A DNA stretch of 5,323 nt from Lachnospiraceae bacterium (GTDB taxonomy: Bacteria; Bacillota; Clostridia; Lachnospirales; Lachnospiraceae), in the NCBI GenBank assembly GCA_015057205.1, contig SVEW01000145.1, positions 1-5,323 on the forward strand, given 5' to 3'. The notes beneath the pieces are model-generated. The model made no database searches. It was given only the letters and a program-made list of their open reading frames with translations, and was not told the origin of the DNA. The translations under genes and the position numbers were made by a program. How positions within the stretch are numbered: position 1 is the first letter of the stretch; the number at the start of each line of letters is the position of its first letter. Of this stretch, positions 1 through 5,246 are shown one piece after another.

Positions 1-63
1 CGTGATTTTGTCGCTATTGTGTATGCAATTGAGAAAGGATGGACTTTAGTTTATGGCGAATAG
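1..63 (+). CDS. Possible C-terminal tail of an upstream gene (partial)
   Basis: Frame 1 is open from the first base to a TAG at 61-63. It encodes 20 residues ending in IEKGWTLVYGE. The other two forward frames are interrupted within this stretch (TGA at 3-5 and TAG at 47-49), so this is the only forward frame that can be the end of a gene. Twenty codons is too little to identify a family, and the open frame could be chance. No terminator hairpin with a T-run follows, so the transcript may continue into the small frame at 138. Confidence 0.35.
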   Translation, partial: RDFVAIVYAIEKGWTLVYGE

Positions 64-93
64 AAAACTAAGAGGTGCCAAATAGTGCGCAGG

Positions 94-128
94 CCTTAAT
101 TTATTGCGATGAAAACACTAAATTAAGG
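94..128 (+). promoter_or_regulatory. Inverted repeat that would sequester the SD of the following small ORF
   Basis: CCTTAATTTA (94-103) and TAAATTAAGG (119-128) are perfect 10-bp inverted repeats separated by 15 bases. The right arm contains the first four bases of the AAGGAG ribosome binding site (125-130) that serves the ATG at 138. If the RNA folds, the ribosome site is paired. No T-run follows, so this is not an intrinsic terminator. The stem is AU-rich (two G-C pairs at its base), so it would be only moderately stable. A conditional translational switch, such as a thermometer-like hairpin or a leader opened by a translating ribosome, is an inference. The repeat itself is directly visible. 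Confidence 0.5.
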
Positions 129-137
129 AGAATGAAT

Positions 138-278
138 ATGAGAAATAGAAAGATTGAACAGGAAATGTATCGTTTGGCGGTGGAATTGATTGAAAAGAGA
201 TATCCGGAAGGATGGGGATGGCGCTGGCAACGAAACGGGAATGTTTTGGCGAAAATGCTGAATTTCATTATAAACTGA
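138..278 (+). CDS. Small 46-aa protein, possible remnant of a cytidine-deaminase-like gene
   Basis: The ATG at 138 is chosen because AAGGAG (125-130) lies 7 bases upstream. The in-frame ATG at 132 is too close to that site, and the GTG at 75 has no properly spaced site. The product begins MRNRKIEQEM and contains LAVELIEKRYPEGWG (residues about 13-27). From memory, this resembles the N-terminus of a Clostridial cytidine-deaminase-like family that continues with a Gly-Ala-rich segment and later zinc-binding Cys motifs. Here the frame runs into WRWQRNGNVLAK and stops at 46 residues, before any zinc ligands, and a strong terminator follows. In the +1 frame the bases after GWG read GGAGNETG, closer to the expected Gly-Ala segment, which hints at a frameshift plus 3' loss. 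It may equally be a genuine short protein. Confidence 0.5.
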   Translation: MRNRKIEQEMYRLAVELIEKRYPEGWGWRWQRNGNVLAKMLNFIIN

Positions 279-301
279 AATTAAAAAATAAACAATAAAA
301 A

Positions 302-345
302 GGCATCCGTGGGGGGAATGAACCCTTGCGGATGCCGATTTTTTT
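302..345. terminator. Bidirectional intrinsic terminator between convergent small genes
   Basis: GGCATCCG (302-309) pairs perfectly with CGGATGCC (329-336). The stem can extend inward through three G-U wobbles and three G-C pairs (313-315 with 323-325) to a 7-base loop. Seven T (339-345) follow on the plus strand, ending transcription of the 138-278 frame. Five A (297-301) precede it, giving a U-run on the minus strand, so it can also end the gene at 344-493. That gene's stop codon lies inside the plus-strand T-run. Confidence 0.88.
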
Positions 346-493
346 AAAATTCCGGTTCGTCGCTATCGTCGTTTTCTAAGTCTTCAATGGCTTGCGATAC
401 TTCCTTGTGATAGTTAGGATGGGTTTTATCTACTTTTTCGTTCTTGTTGACGGTTTCTGGTTCTTTTAATAACTCGTTTTCGTTTTTCTTCAT
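344..493 (-). CDS. Small acidic hypothetical protein, 49 aa
   Basis: On the minus strand an ATG at 493-491 is preceded by a full AGGAGG (plus 505-500) with 6-base spacing. An extended -10 promoter lies upstream and a terminator directly follows, so the whole unit looks like a real monocistronic gene. The product starts MKKNENELLKEPETVNKNEK, has a HPNYHKEVSQAIEDLE segment at residues about 25-40, and ends in an acidic tail NDDSDEPEF. It is highly charged, has no hydrophobic segment or cysteine, and is probably cytoplasmic and partly disordered, with one possible short helix near residues 29-41. I do not recognise a family and assign no function. Confidence 0.72.
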   Translation of the reverse strand: MKKNENELLKEPETVNKNEKVDKTHPNYHKEVSQAIEDLENDDSDEPEF

Positions 494-529
494 GTTAAAC
501 CTCCTAATTGTGAAAAATATTTTGGATAT

Positions 530-558
530 ATTGTACCATATTCAGATAGTTTTTGCAA
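530..558 (-). promoter_or_regulatory. Sigma-A promoter for the 49-aa gene
   Basis: Read on the minus strand, TTGCAA (558-553) and TACAAT (535-530) are separated by 17 bases. A TG dinucleotide sits one base before the -10, making it an extended -10 promoter. Transcription would start near 523 and give a leader of about 30 bases containing the AGGAGG at 505-500. Confidence 0.72.
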
Positions 559-590
559 AATAATTCATCAATTTTTCGGGGGAAGAAGGC

Positions 591-630
591 TTGCGAAACT
601 TTTTTAAAAGTTGTAAAGTCTAATTACTAT
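591..630 (+). promoter_or_regulatory. Weak candidate promoter region for the alarmone synthetase gene
   Basis: The best-spaced pair is TTGCGA (591-596) and TAAAGT (614-619) with 17 bases between, each matching four of six consensus positions. An alternative -10 is TACTAT (625-630), but its -35 would be poor. Neither is strong, so the exact start is uncertain. The interrupted palindrome AACTTTT-TT-AAAAGTT (597-612) lies inside the region and could be an operator. Confidence 0.38.
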
Positions 631-653
631 AGTGTGTGATGAAGGAGGGAATC

Positions 654-1406
654 ATGGATTTTAATGAATTGTTGGCACCGGAAGAGTTGGAGCGATTATT
701 GGGGCAGAAGGCGCTTTTGTCTCAGGCAAGCGGGATTCTTGACGCGGTGCTTGATTATAAAGGAATGATGATGGAATATGCCTGTGCGATTCGGGAAATA
801 GAGACGAAGATTGAGAACCTGGATACAGAGTTTGGGGTACGTTACAGCCGTAATCCAATTTCAAGTATCCATACCAGACTGAAGAGCCAGGTTAGCATTA
901 TGGAGAAGATGGCCAGAAAAGGGCTTCCTATGGATCGCAGGTACATTGAGGAAAATATCAATGATATTGCCGGTATTCGCGTAATTTGTGCCTATATTGA
1001 CGATATTTATCGCATTGCAGATGCGCTGATTGCACAGGATGATATTGTGCTTTTAGAGCGTAAGGATTACATAAAAGAGCCGAAGCCAAGCGGATATCGC
1101 AGTTTACATTTGATAGTAAGCGTTCCGGTCTTTTTGGCGGAAGAGAAGAAATTGATGAAAGCGGAGATTCAGATCCGCACCATTGCCATGGATTTTTGGG
1201 CGAGTCTTGAACATGGAATTCGCTATAAGAAATGCGGCGAGAATACCACTAGCATAGTAGATGGCTTGAAGGAGTGCGCTGCTATAATCGCCCAGACGGA
1301 TGAGAAGATGATGAGTTTGCGTAAACAGATGGAACAAACGGAAACGGTGGATGACGGAATGGAAGAACTGTATGAGAAGCTGAAACGCTTTGAAGCGCCG
1401 TTTTAG
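654..1406 (+). CDS. relQ: RelQ/YjbM-type small alarmone synthetase (GTP pyrophosphokinase family), 250 aa
   Basis: This is a single-domain RelA/SpoT-like synthetase. The family transfers pyrophosphate from ATP to GDP or GTP, making (p)ppGpp in the cytoplasm during stress. The ATG at 654 is preceded by AAGGAGG (642-648) at 5-base spacing. An upstream in-frame GTG (636) and ATG (639) precede that site and are rejected. The RxKS motif (R75-S78) and NDIAGIRV (103-110) are the expected synthetase motifs. The G-loop runs from K137 through KEPKPSGYRSLH (141-152). EIQIRT (171-176) carries the catalytic Glu, and MDFWASLEH (179-187) follows. No HD hydrolase, TGS or ACT domain is present, so it should only synthesise. 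The C-terminus (about 213-247) is helical and charged, as in tetrameric RelQ enzymes. At 250 aa it is longer than the roughly 210 aa of B. subtilis YjbM, mostly by an N-terminal extension. It is probably monocistronic. Family assignment is firm; the RelQ subtype is likely. Confidence 0.93.
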   Translation: MDFNELLAPEELERLLGQKALLSQASGILDAVLDYKGMMMEYACAIREIETKIENLDTEFGVRYSRNPISSIHTRLKSQVSIMEKMARKGLPMDRRYIEENINDIAGIRVICAYIDDIYRIADALIAQDDIVLLERKDYIKEPKPSGYRSLHLIVSVPVFLAEEKKLMKAEIQIRTIAMDFWASLEHGIRYKKCGENTTSIVDGLKECAAIIAQTDEKMMSLRKQMEQTETVDDGMEELYEKLKRFEAPF

Positions 1407-1413
1407 GTAAGCG

Positions 1414-1441
1414 AAAGGTCGCCGGATAGGGCGACCTTTTT
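1414..1441. terminator. Intrinsic terminator between convergent relQ and yitT
   Basis: AAAGGTCGCC (1414-1423) pairs perfectly with GGCGACCTTT (1430-1439) around a 6-base loop, and T1437-1441 provides the plus-strand U-run just after relQ. It also sits directly downstream of the minus-strand yitT stop. Its minus-strand U-run is only three bases, so termination in that direction is probably weaker. Confidence 0.82.
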
Positions 1442-1444
1442 GGA

Positions 1445-2323
1445 TTAATAATCAGAAAGGCTGTAAAAACGACCTTCGATAGATTCGGTTTTAATAACAT
1501 TGATAAATGCACCGGGATCGATGCTGTGGATTTCCTGCACCATGGATTTGACTTCGCTTTTAGAAACGACGGAGTAAATCAAATGCTTGCGTTCGCCCTT
1601 ATAGCAACCTTCGCCAATGAAGTCTGTGGCAGAATGGTTGGTGCGTTTGCGGATGGTTTCAAAAACTTCATCCGGGTGTTCGGTGATGACAAACAAGGTT
1701 ACTTTTTTATATTTTCGGTGCAAAAGGTTTACTACCTGGGTGGAAGTAAACTGGAAAATGATGGAGTACAGTGCGGCATCCCATCCAAACAATGCACCGG
1801 CTATAATCAAGACGGTAGCGTTAAATGCCAGCACATAATTCCAGGGATCAATGTCAAACTTATCTCCGGCATAGATGGCAATGAAATCCGTTCCACCGCT
1901 ACTGGCGCCGCCCAATAAGCATACGGAAACGGCAAGACCGTTAATAAGACCGCCAAAAATGCTGATGAGTAGTACGTCGTAGGTAATTGGGAAAACCGGC
2001 AGAAAGTCGGTTAACAAACCGGTAAGCACAATAACTAAGACGCTGCTGCTTGTAAATTTAAAACCGATTTTGCGGAATCCCAGAATAATCGGGAAAAAGT
2101 TAAGCGAAAAGTTGATAATGGAATAAGAAAGCTTGATTCCAAGGAACTTAAGGAAACTTTTCTGGATTAATAAGGTAATTCCGGTGAAGCCGCCGGGAAA
2201 TAAGCCGCCGGCGTTTACAAAGGTATTGATGTTGAGGGCAAAGATTACGGAAGCCAAAATTGCACAGGCAATACGTCGTCCCTCCGTTAAGAGTTTGTCC
2301 TTTGTAAGTGTGTATTTTTTCAT
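1445..2323 (-). CDS. YitT family membrane protein (DUF161 plus DUF2179), 292 aa
   Basis: This is an integral membrane protein of the YitT family, common in several copies in Firmicutes. Transport has been suggested for the family, but substrates are not established. The N-terminal two thirds are hydrophobic, with likely membrane segments near residues 16-38, 66-82, 93-109, 116-138 and 163-200. Two glycine-rich family signatures are visible: NAGGLFPGGFTGI (37-49) and LLGGASSGGTDFIAI (136-150). The last third (about 207-290) is a soluble DUF2179 domain with ITEHPDEVFETI, the GEGCYKG turn and IDPGAFINVI, and is predicted cytoplasmic. Length is normal for the family. The ATG at 2323 follows GGGGTGA (plus 2334-2328) at short spacing, a weaker site than elsewhere in the window. 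It has its own promoter, is divergent from the HAAS operon and convergent with relQ. Confidence 0.9.
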   Translation of the reverse strand: MKKYTLTKDKLLTEGRRIACAILASVIFALNINTFVNAGGLFPGGFTGITLLIQKSFLKFLGIKLSYSIINFSLNFFPIILGFRKIGFKFTSSSVLVIVLTGLLTDFLPVFPITYDVLLISIFGGLINGLAVSVCLLGGASSGGTDFIAIYAGDKFDIDPWNYVLAFNATVLIIAGALFGWDAALYSIIFQFTSTQVVNLLHRKYKKVTLFVITEHPDEVFETIRKRTNHSATDFIGEGCYKGERKHLIYSVVSKSEVKSMVQEIHSIDPGAFINVIKTESIEGRFYSLSDY

Positions 2324-2354
2324 GAAATCACCCCGCTATTTTTTCTAACAACCT

Positions 2355-2383
2355 ATTATAGCAAACTAAAACAATGAAAACAA
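2355..2383 (-). promoter_or_regulatory. Promoter for the yitT-family gene
   Basis: On the minus strand, TTGTTT (2383-2378) and a consensus TATAAT (2360-2355) are separated by 17 bases. TGC immediately precedes the -10, giving an extended -10. Transcription would start near 2348, about 25 bases before the ATG. Confidence 0.7.
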
Positions 2384-2400
2384 CGAAAAAACGGTTAAAA

Positions 2401-2431
2401 TTGTTTTTAATTTTAAAAGATATGCTATAAT
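2401..2431 (+). promoter_or_regulatory. Promoter for the HAAS/CNBD operon
   Basis: A consensus TATAAT (2426-2431) is preceded by TGC, giving the extended -10 string TGCTATAAT at 2423-2431. The best -35 is TTGTTT (2401-2406) at a long 19-base spacing, so the extended -10 probably carries much of the recognition. The expected start is near 2438, about 32 bases before the ATG at 2470. The same nine-base -10 string occurs in the divergent yitT promoter. Confidence 0.7.
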
Positions 2432-2469
2432 GTAAAAATAAGCGGAAGTTTGTAGGAAAGGGGAAAAGA

Positions 2470-2931
2470 ATGACCAGACAAGAATTTATTACAGAATTGA
2501 GACAAGCGTTGCAGGGTCAGGTGGATCAGGCGACGTTGCAAGATAATTTAAATTATTATGAGACTTATATTATGCAGGAATCACGTAAAGGGCGCACGGA
2601 GCAGGAAGTGTTAGATGAGCTTGGTAATCCGCGCTTGATTGCGAAGACGATTATTAATAGTCAGCCGGAAGAAGCGCCAAAACGCAGAAGTCAGGAAAGT
2701 TACAACGAGGATTATGGGCAGCAGCAGGGTTCGGATTTTGATTTTCGCGTGAATGGAAGAAGTTACAGTGGTTGGAAAGGTATAGTTCTGGCAATCACCG
2801 CAGTGATTGCACTCATTGTAATTGTTGTTGGGATTATTGCGTTGGTGGCAGGTACGATTTCGCTGTTGGCACCGGTGCTTATTCCTATATTACTGATTTT
2901 ACTGGCATTGCGTTTAATATCACGAAGATAA
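2470..2931 (+). CDS. DUF1700/HAAS-type domain membrane protein, 153 aa
   Basis: Residues 1-62 match the DUF1700/HAAS pattern: MTRQEFITELRQAL, a central YYETYIMQESRKGRTEQEV, and LDELGNPRLIAKTI. These small helical domains occur in Firmicutes membrane proteins, often next to PadR-type regulators, and are thought to have a signalling or assembly role. No PadR gene is present here. Residues 63-102 form a charged, Gln- and Ser-rich linker. Residues about 104-126 and 128-149 are two strongly hydrophobic segments, probably a hairpin of membrane helices, ending in the basic ISRR. The HAAS domain is therefore likely cytoplasmic. There is no signal peptide. The start is supported by AAAGGGG (2457-2463) 6 bases upstream. 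The TAA stop (2929-2931) overlaps the SD of the next gene, which suggests translational coupling. Family assignment is good; function is unknown. Confidence 0.82.
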   Translation: MTRQEFITELRQALQGQVDQATLQDNLNYYETYIMQESRKGRTEQEVLDELGNPRLIAKTIINSQPEEAPKRRSQESYNEDYGQQQGSDFDFRVNGRSYSGWKGIVLAITAVIALIVIVVGIIALVAGTISLLAPVLIPILLILLALRLISRR

Positions 2932-2943
2932 AGGAGATACTCT

Positions 2944-5214
2944 ATGGCAAACATAACCTATAAGAAAGGAAGCATCATCTATAAGGCCGGTGACCGCATG
3001 AAAGAAGTTGGGCTCGTGGTTTCCGGAAGCGTCTATCAGAAGAGTCAATATATGCAGGGCGTACTGGAAGCAGGGCATTTGCTTGGGCTGGCAGGATGCA
3101 ACCAGGCGGTATATGTCTGTGACTATATTGCGAGGGAAGATACGCTGATTTGTAGCTTCCCGTATAAAACGCCAATGGATTTAATGGATATTTTCCAAAA
3201 AAGTGAATACGGAAGTGTATTTATTTTGGCTGCATTAAAGCAGACGGATGTGCTTTTGCATGATTATCGTCGAATTCGCGATATCGCCAAAGAGTTTTAT
3301 AATATAACCGTTGCAGCTTACCGTGATTATAAGTATCTGTGTGAAAAATATTCTGTGGCAGAAGTTGAGATGCAGAGAATGGAACATTTTTCTGCAATTG
3401 ATAGCAAAAATGCAATTCCTGAGTGGCAGGAACTTTATTACGAGAAATTTGTGAAGTTCGGATTGGATGATTTAAAGGATTTGTTTACCTGCAATGAGCT
3501 GTGTCTGGGTACTATTGGAATGGCAGGAACCTTCATGCAGAGCCTGGTGCAGCGAATGGATGAGCTTTTGAATTATTTAGAGAAGTCAAAGAGCTTGCTT
3601 ATGTCCGAGAAAAAGAATGATTTGTTCCAGCTGTTCTTTGATTTGGAAAATCGTGTTTCCTTTATCAGTGAGGATAAATCCGATGTGAAAGAATGGATGG
3701 AGAAGCTGATTGCGTTTGTTGAACAAAGCGGCTTGTTTGCGAAAAATCTGGTGACGGAGCGCGTGGGTGAGTATCGGAATTTCGTATTTGCTGAGTACTC
3801 AGAGGAAGGTGCAAAGCAGGCAGAAGCACAGTGGAACGAAGAAGAAGAGGAAGAAGAACAGCTTACCTGTTTTGAGCAGATTCTTAATTTTGCAGGATAC
3901 AGCGAAGAGGATAAGGCAGAGTTTGATGCGAAATTAAAAGAGTTTGCGGAGTTGGACCGCACCGCAACCGACGGGGATGCCAGAAGTTTGCGCAAGTGGC
4001 TGACCAATGCGTTTTATACCTGTTACAAGGCTTGCGCGAAGAATGCCCTTACCCAGGGAGTGTCGAATGATATTATTAGCATGTTCTTGCATTTTGGTTT
4101 TATGGATGTAAGCTTTGCCGGGGAAGAAAATGCGGAGGCGTTGCTGGATCTTGTAGATGAGTTGTTGGCATGCAAATCGGAAGAAGTGTTTACCTTTTTT
4201 GACTGGATTCGCAGCATTTATGAGGGCGAAAATGAGCCGTCCATTAACGAACTTGACATGGATTATCGCAAGTTCGTAAAAGAGGGCGTGAGAATGGGCG
4301 ATATTCCGGCAGATCAGGAAAAGATATACTTGGAAGACCCTTGGAAGAAGACGGAATACGAGCTGGATAATCTGTTTCATTCCGGCGGTAAATTAACCTG
4401 TGGGCATATTACCACGTTTTGCCCGATTTTGTCGGAAGATGATATTATCGGCAGCCCGGAGAACATGTTCGTTACAGCGGCTAAAGTTCGCGAAGCAATT
4501 GATCGTGTAAGGGATATTGATTTTTCGCTCTTTTATCGTGAGTTGATGTTCTCTGATAAGGAAAAGGGAATCAACTCGGAATACCTGAATAAGGAGATTT
4601 TACCGCAGGTTATTTTGATGCCGAATGCCGGAAGTCTTGGAATGATGTGGCAGGTTACAGCGGGAACGCGTAACAATACGCCGGCTCGTTTTATGCTTCC
4701 GATTTTGTGTAGTGCAGACTTGCAGGAGATTATGATAACCAATTGTGGTCGTTATCGCTGGGAAATGTGTCGTAAGATTCAGGGTGCGCGTTGGAATGAT
4801 ATTACCACGCCGTCTCTCACCAGTGAGTATAGTGATTATCTACAGTATTTCAGAAAGAACTTCGAGCTTTCGCCGGAGGCAAAAGAGAAGGTGCACAATG
4901 CCATTAAGCGTGCACGTAATAGTTTCCGGGAAGTATTTGTCAAGGATTATGAGAACTGGATTAAGTTTGAGGCAAAAGGAAGTTTCCGTCTGAATAAGGT
5001 GGCAAGAAATATTATTTTTACTTATTGCCCGTTTAGTGTCGGTATTCGTGGTGAACTTAGAGATAATCCGATGTTCCAGGAGAAATTCCAGCGCTATGAT
5101 ATTCAGGTGGCGAAGAAAGTGAAGAAGTTGAATACGCTTTATGCACGCTACCAGGAAAAGGGTGGCGAAATTACACCGGATTTACAGGAAAATATGGATT
5201 TCTATTCTTTATAA
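2944..5214 (+). CDS. Large cyclic-nucleotide-binding-like domain protein of unknown function, 756 aa
   Basis: ATG 2944 follows AAGGAG (2931-2936) by 7 bases and lies 12 bases after the HAAS gene. Residues about 4-105 read like a CRP/cNMP-binding beta-roll: YKKGSIIYKAGDRMKEVGLVVSGSVY, then LEAGHLLGLAG, and AREDTLICSFPYKTPMDLMDI leading into a helix. The phosphate-binding cassette is degenerate, with no clear GE...RxA signature, so cNMP binding is doubtful. Residues about 106-290 look helical, a run of seven Glu (299-305) marks a linker, and 308-480 is again helical and acidic. Residues about 483-705 carry the most distinctive text (TCGHITTFC, LMPNAGSLGMMWQVTAGTRN, PARFMLPILCSADLQEIM, NCGRYRWEMC). 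I do not recognise that domain. There is no helix-turn-helix, signal peptide or membrane segment, so a soluble cytoplasmic protein is expected, perhaps working with the HAAS membrane protein. The gene model is firm; function is unknown. Confidence 0.85.
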   Translation: MANITYKKGSIIYKAGDRMKEVGLVVSGSVYQKSQYMQGVLEAGHLLGLAGCNQAVYVCDYIAREDTLICSFPYKTPMDLMDIFQKSEYGSVFILAALKQTDVLLHDYRRIRDIAKEFYNITVAAYRDYKYLCEKYSVAEVEMQRMEHFSAIDSKNAIPEWQELYYEKFVKFGLDDLKDLFTCNELCLGTIGMAGTFMQSLVQRMDELLNYLEKSKSLLMSEKKNDLFQLFFDLENRVSFISEDKSDVKEWMEKLIAFVEQSGLFAKNLVTERVGEYRNFVFAEYSEEGAKQAEAQWNEEEEEEEQLTCFEQILNFAGYSEEDKAEFDAKLKEFAELDRTATDGDARSLRKWLTNAFYTCYKACAKNALTQGVSNDIISMFLHFGFMDVSFAGEENAEALLDLVDELLACKSEEVFTFFDWIRSIYEGENEPSINELDMDYRKFVKEGVRMGDIPADQEKIYLEDPWKKTEYELDNLFHSGGKLTCGHITTFCPILSEDDIIGSPENMFVTAAKVREAIDRVRDIDFSLFYRELMFSDKEKGINSEYLNKEILPQVILMPNAGSLGMMWQVTAGTRNNTPARFMLPILCSADLQEIMITNCGRYRWEMCRKIQGARWNDITTPSLTSEYSDYLQYFRKNFELSPEAKEKVHNAIKRARNSFREVFVKDYENWIKFEAKGSFRLNKVARNIIFTYCPFSVGIRGELRDNPMFQEKFQRYDIQVAKKVKKLNTLYARYQEKGGEITPDLQENMDFYSL

Positions 5215-5221
5215 CGAGAAT

Positions 5222-5239
5222 AAAAAAGAGGCTGTCGCA
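5222..5239 (+). terminator. Possible left half of a terminator, right arm missing
   Basis: Seven bases after the stop of the 756-aa gene is an A-tract (5222-5227) followed by GAGGCTGTCGCA (5228-5239). This has the look of the 5' arm of an intrinsic terminator. The matching TGCGACAGCCTC plus T-run is not found in the remaining 84 bases. It may have been displaced by the insertion that seems to begin at about 5247, or the resemblance may be chance. Confidence 0.35.
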
Positions 5240-5246
5240 GGAGATG

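Noticed and set aside
28..57. TTGAGA at 29-34 as a promoter for the 138 frame
   Set aside because: No acceptable -10 hexamer lies 16-18 bases downstream; the candidates (TATGGC, TTTATG) are poor.
75..137. GTG at 75 as the start of the small ORF, giving 67 aa
   Set aside because: The purine run before it directly abuts the GTG, leaving no workable spacing, whereas AAGGAG is correctly placed for the ATG at 138. It is kept only as a possible leader read-through idea.
138..493. Toxin-antitoxin pair made of the two small genes
   Set aside because: The genes are convergent and separated by a terminator, not co-transcribed. Neither product resembles a known toxin or antitoxin.
1526..1918. Plus-strand open frame of 130 codons
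   Set aside because: It is fully antisense to the well-supported YitT gene, lacks a ribosome site and has no recognisable protein features.
2324..2469. Riboswitch or T-box leader in the divergent intergenic region
   Set aside because: The predicted leaders are only about 25-32 bases long, too short for a structured riboswitch, and no terminator/antiterminator hairpins are present.
3573..4007. Minus-strand open frame of 144 codons with a poly-Ser run
   Set aside because: It is antisense to the 756-aa gene, and the Ser run is simply the complement of the GAA/GAG glutamate codons.
3934..4380. Minus-strand open frame of 148 codons
   Set aside because: It is antisense to the 756-aa gene with no ribosome site or promoter, and its composition fits a shadow frame.
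2944..5214. CRP/FNR-type transcription factor
   Set aside because: The N-terminal fold fits, but no helix-turn-helix follows and the protein is over three times the family's usual length.
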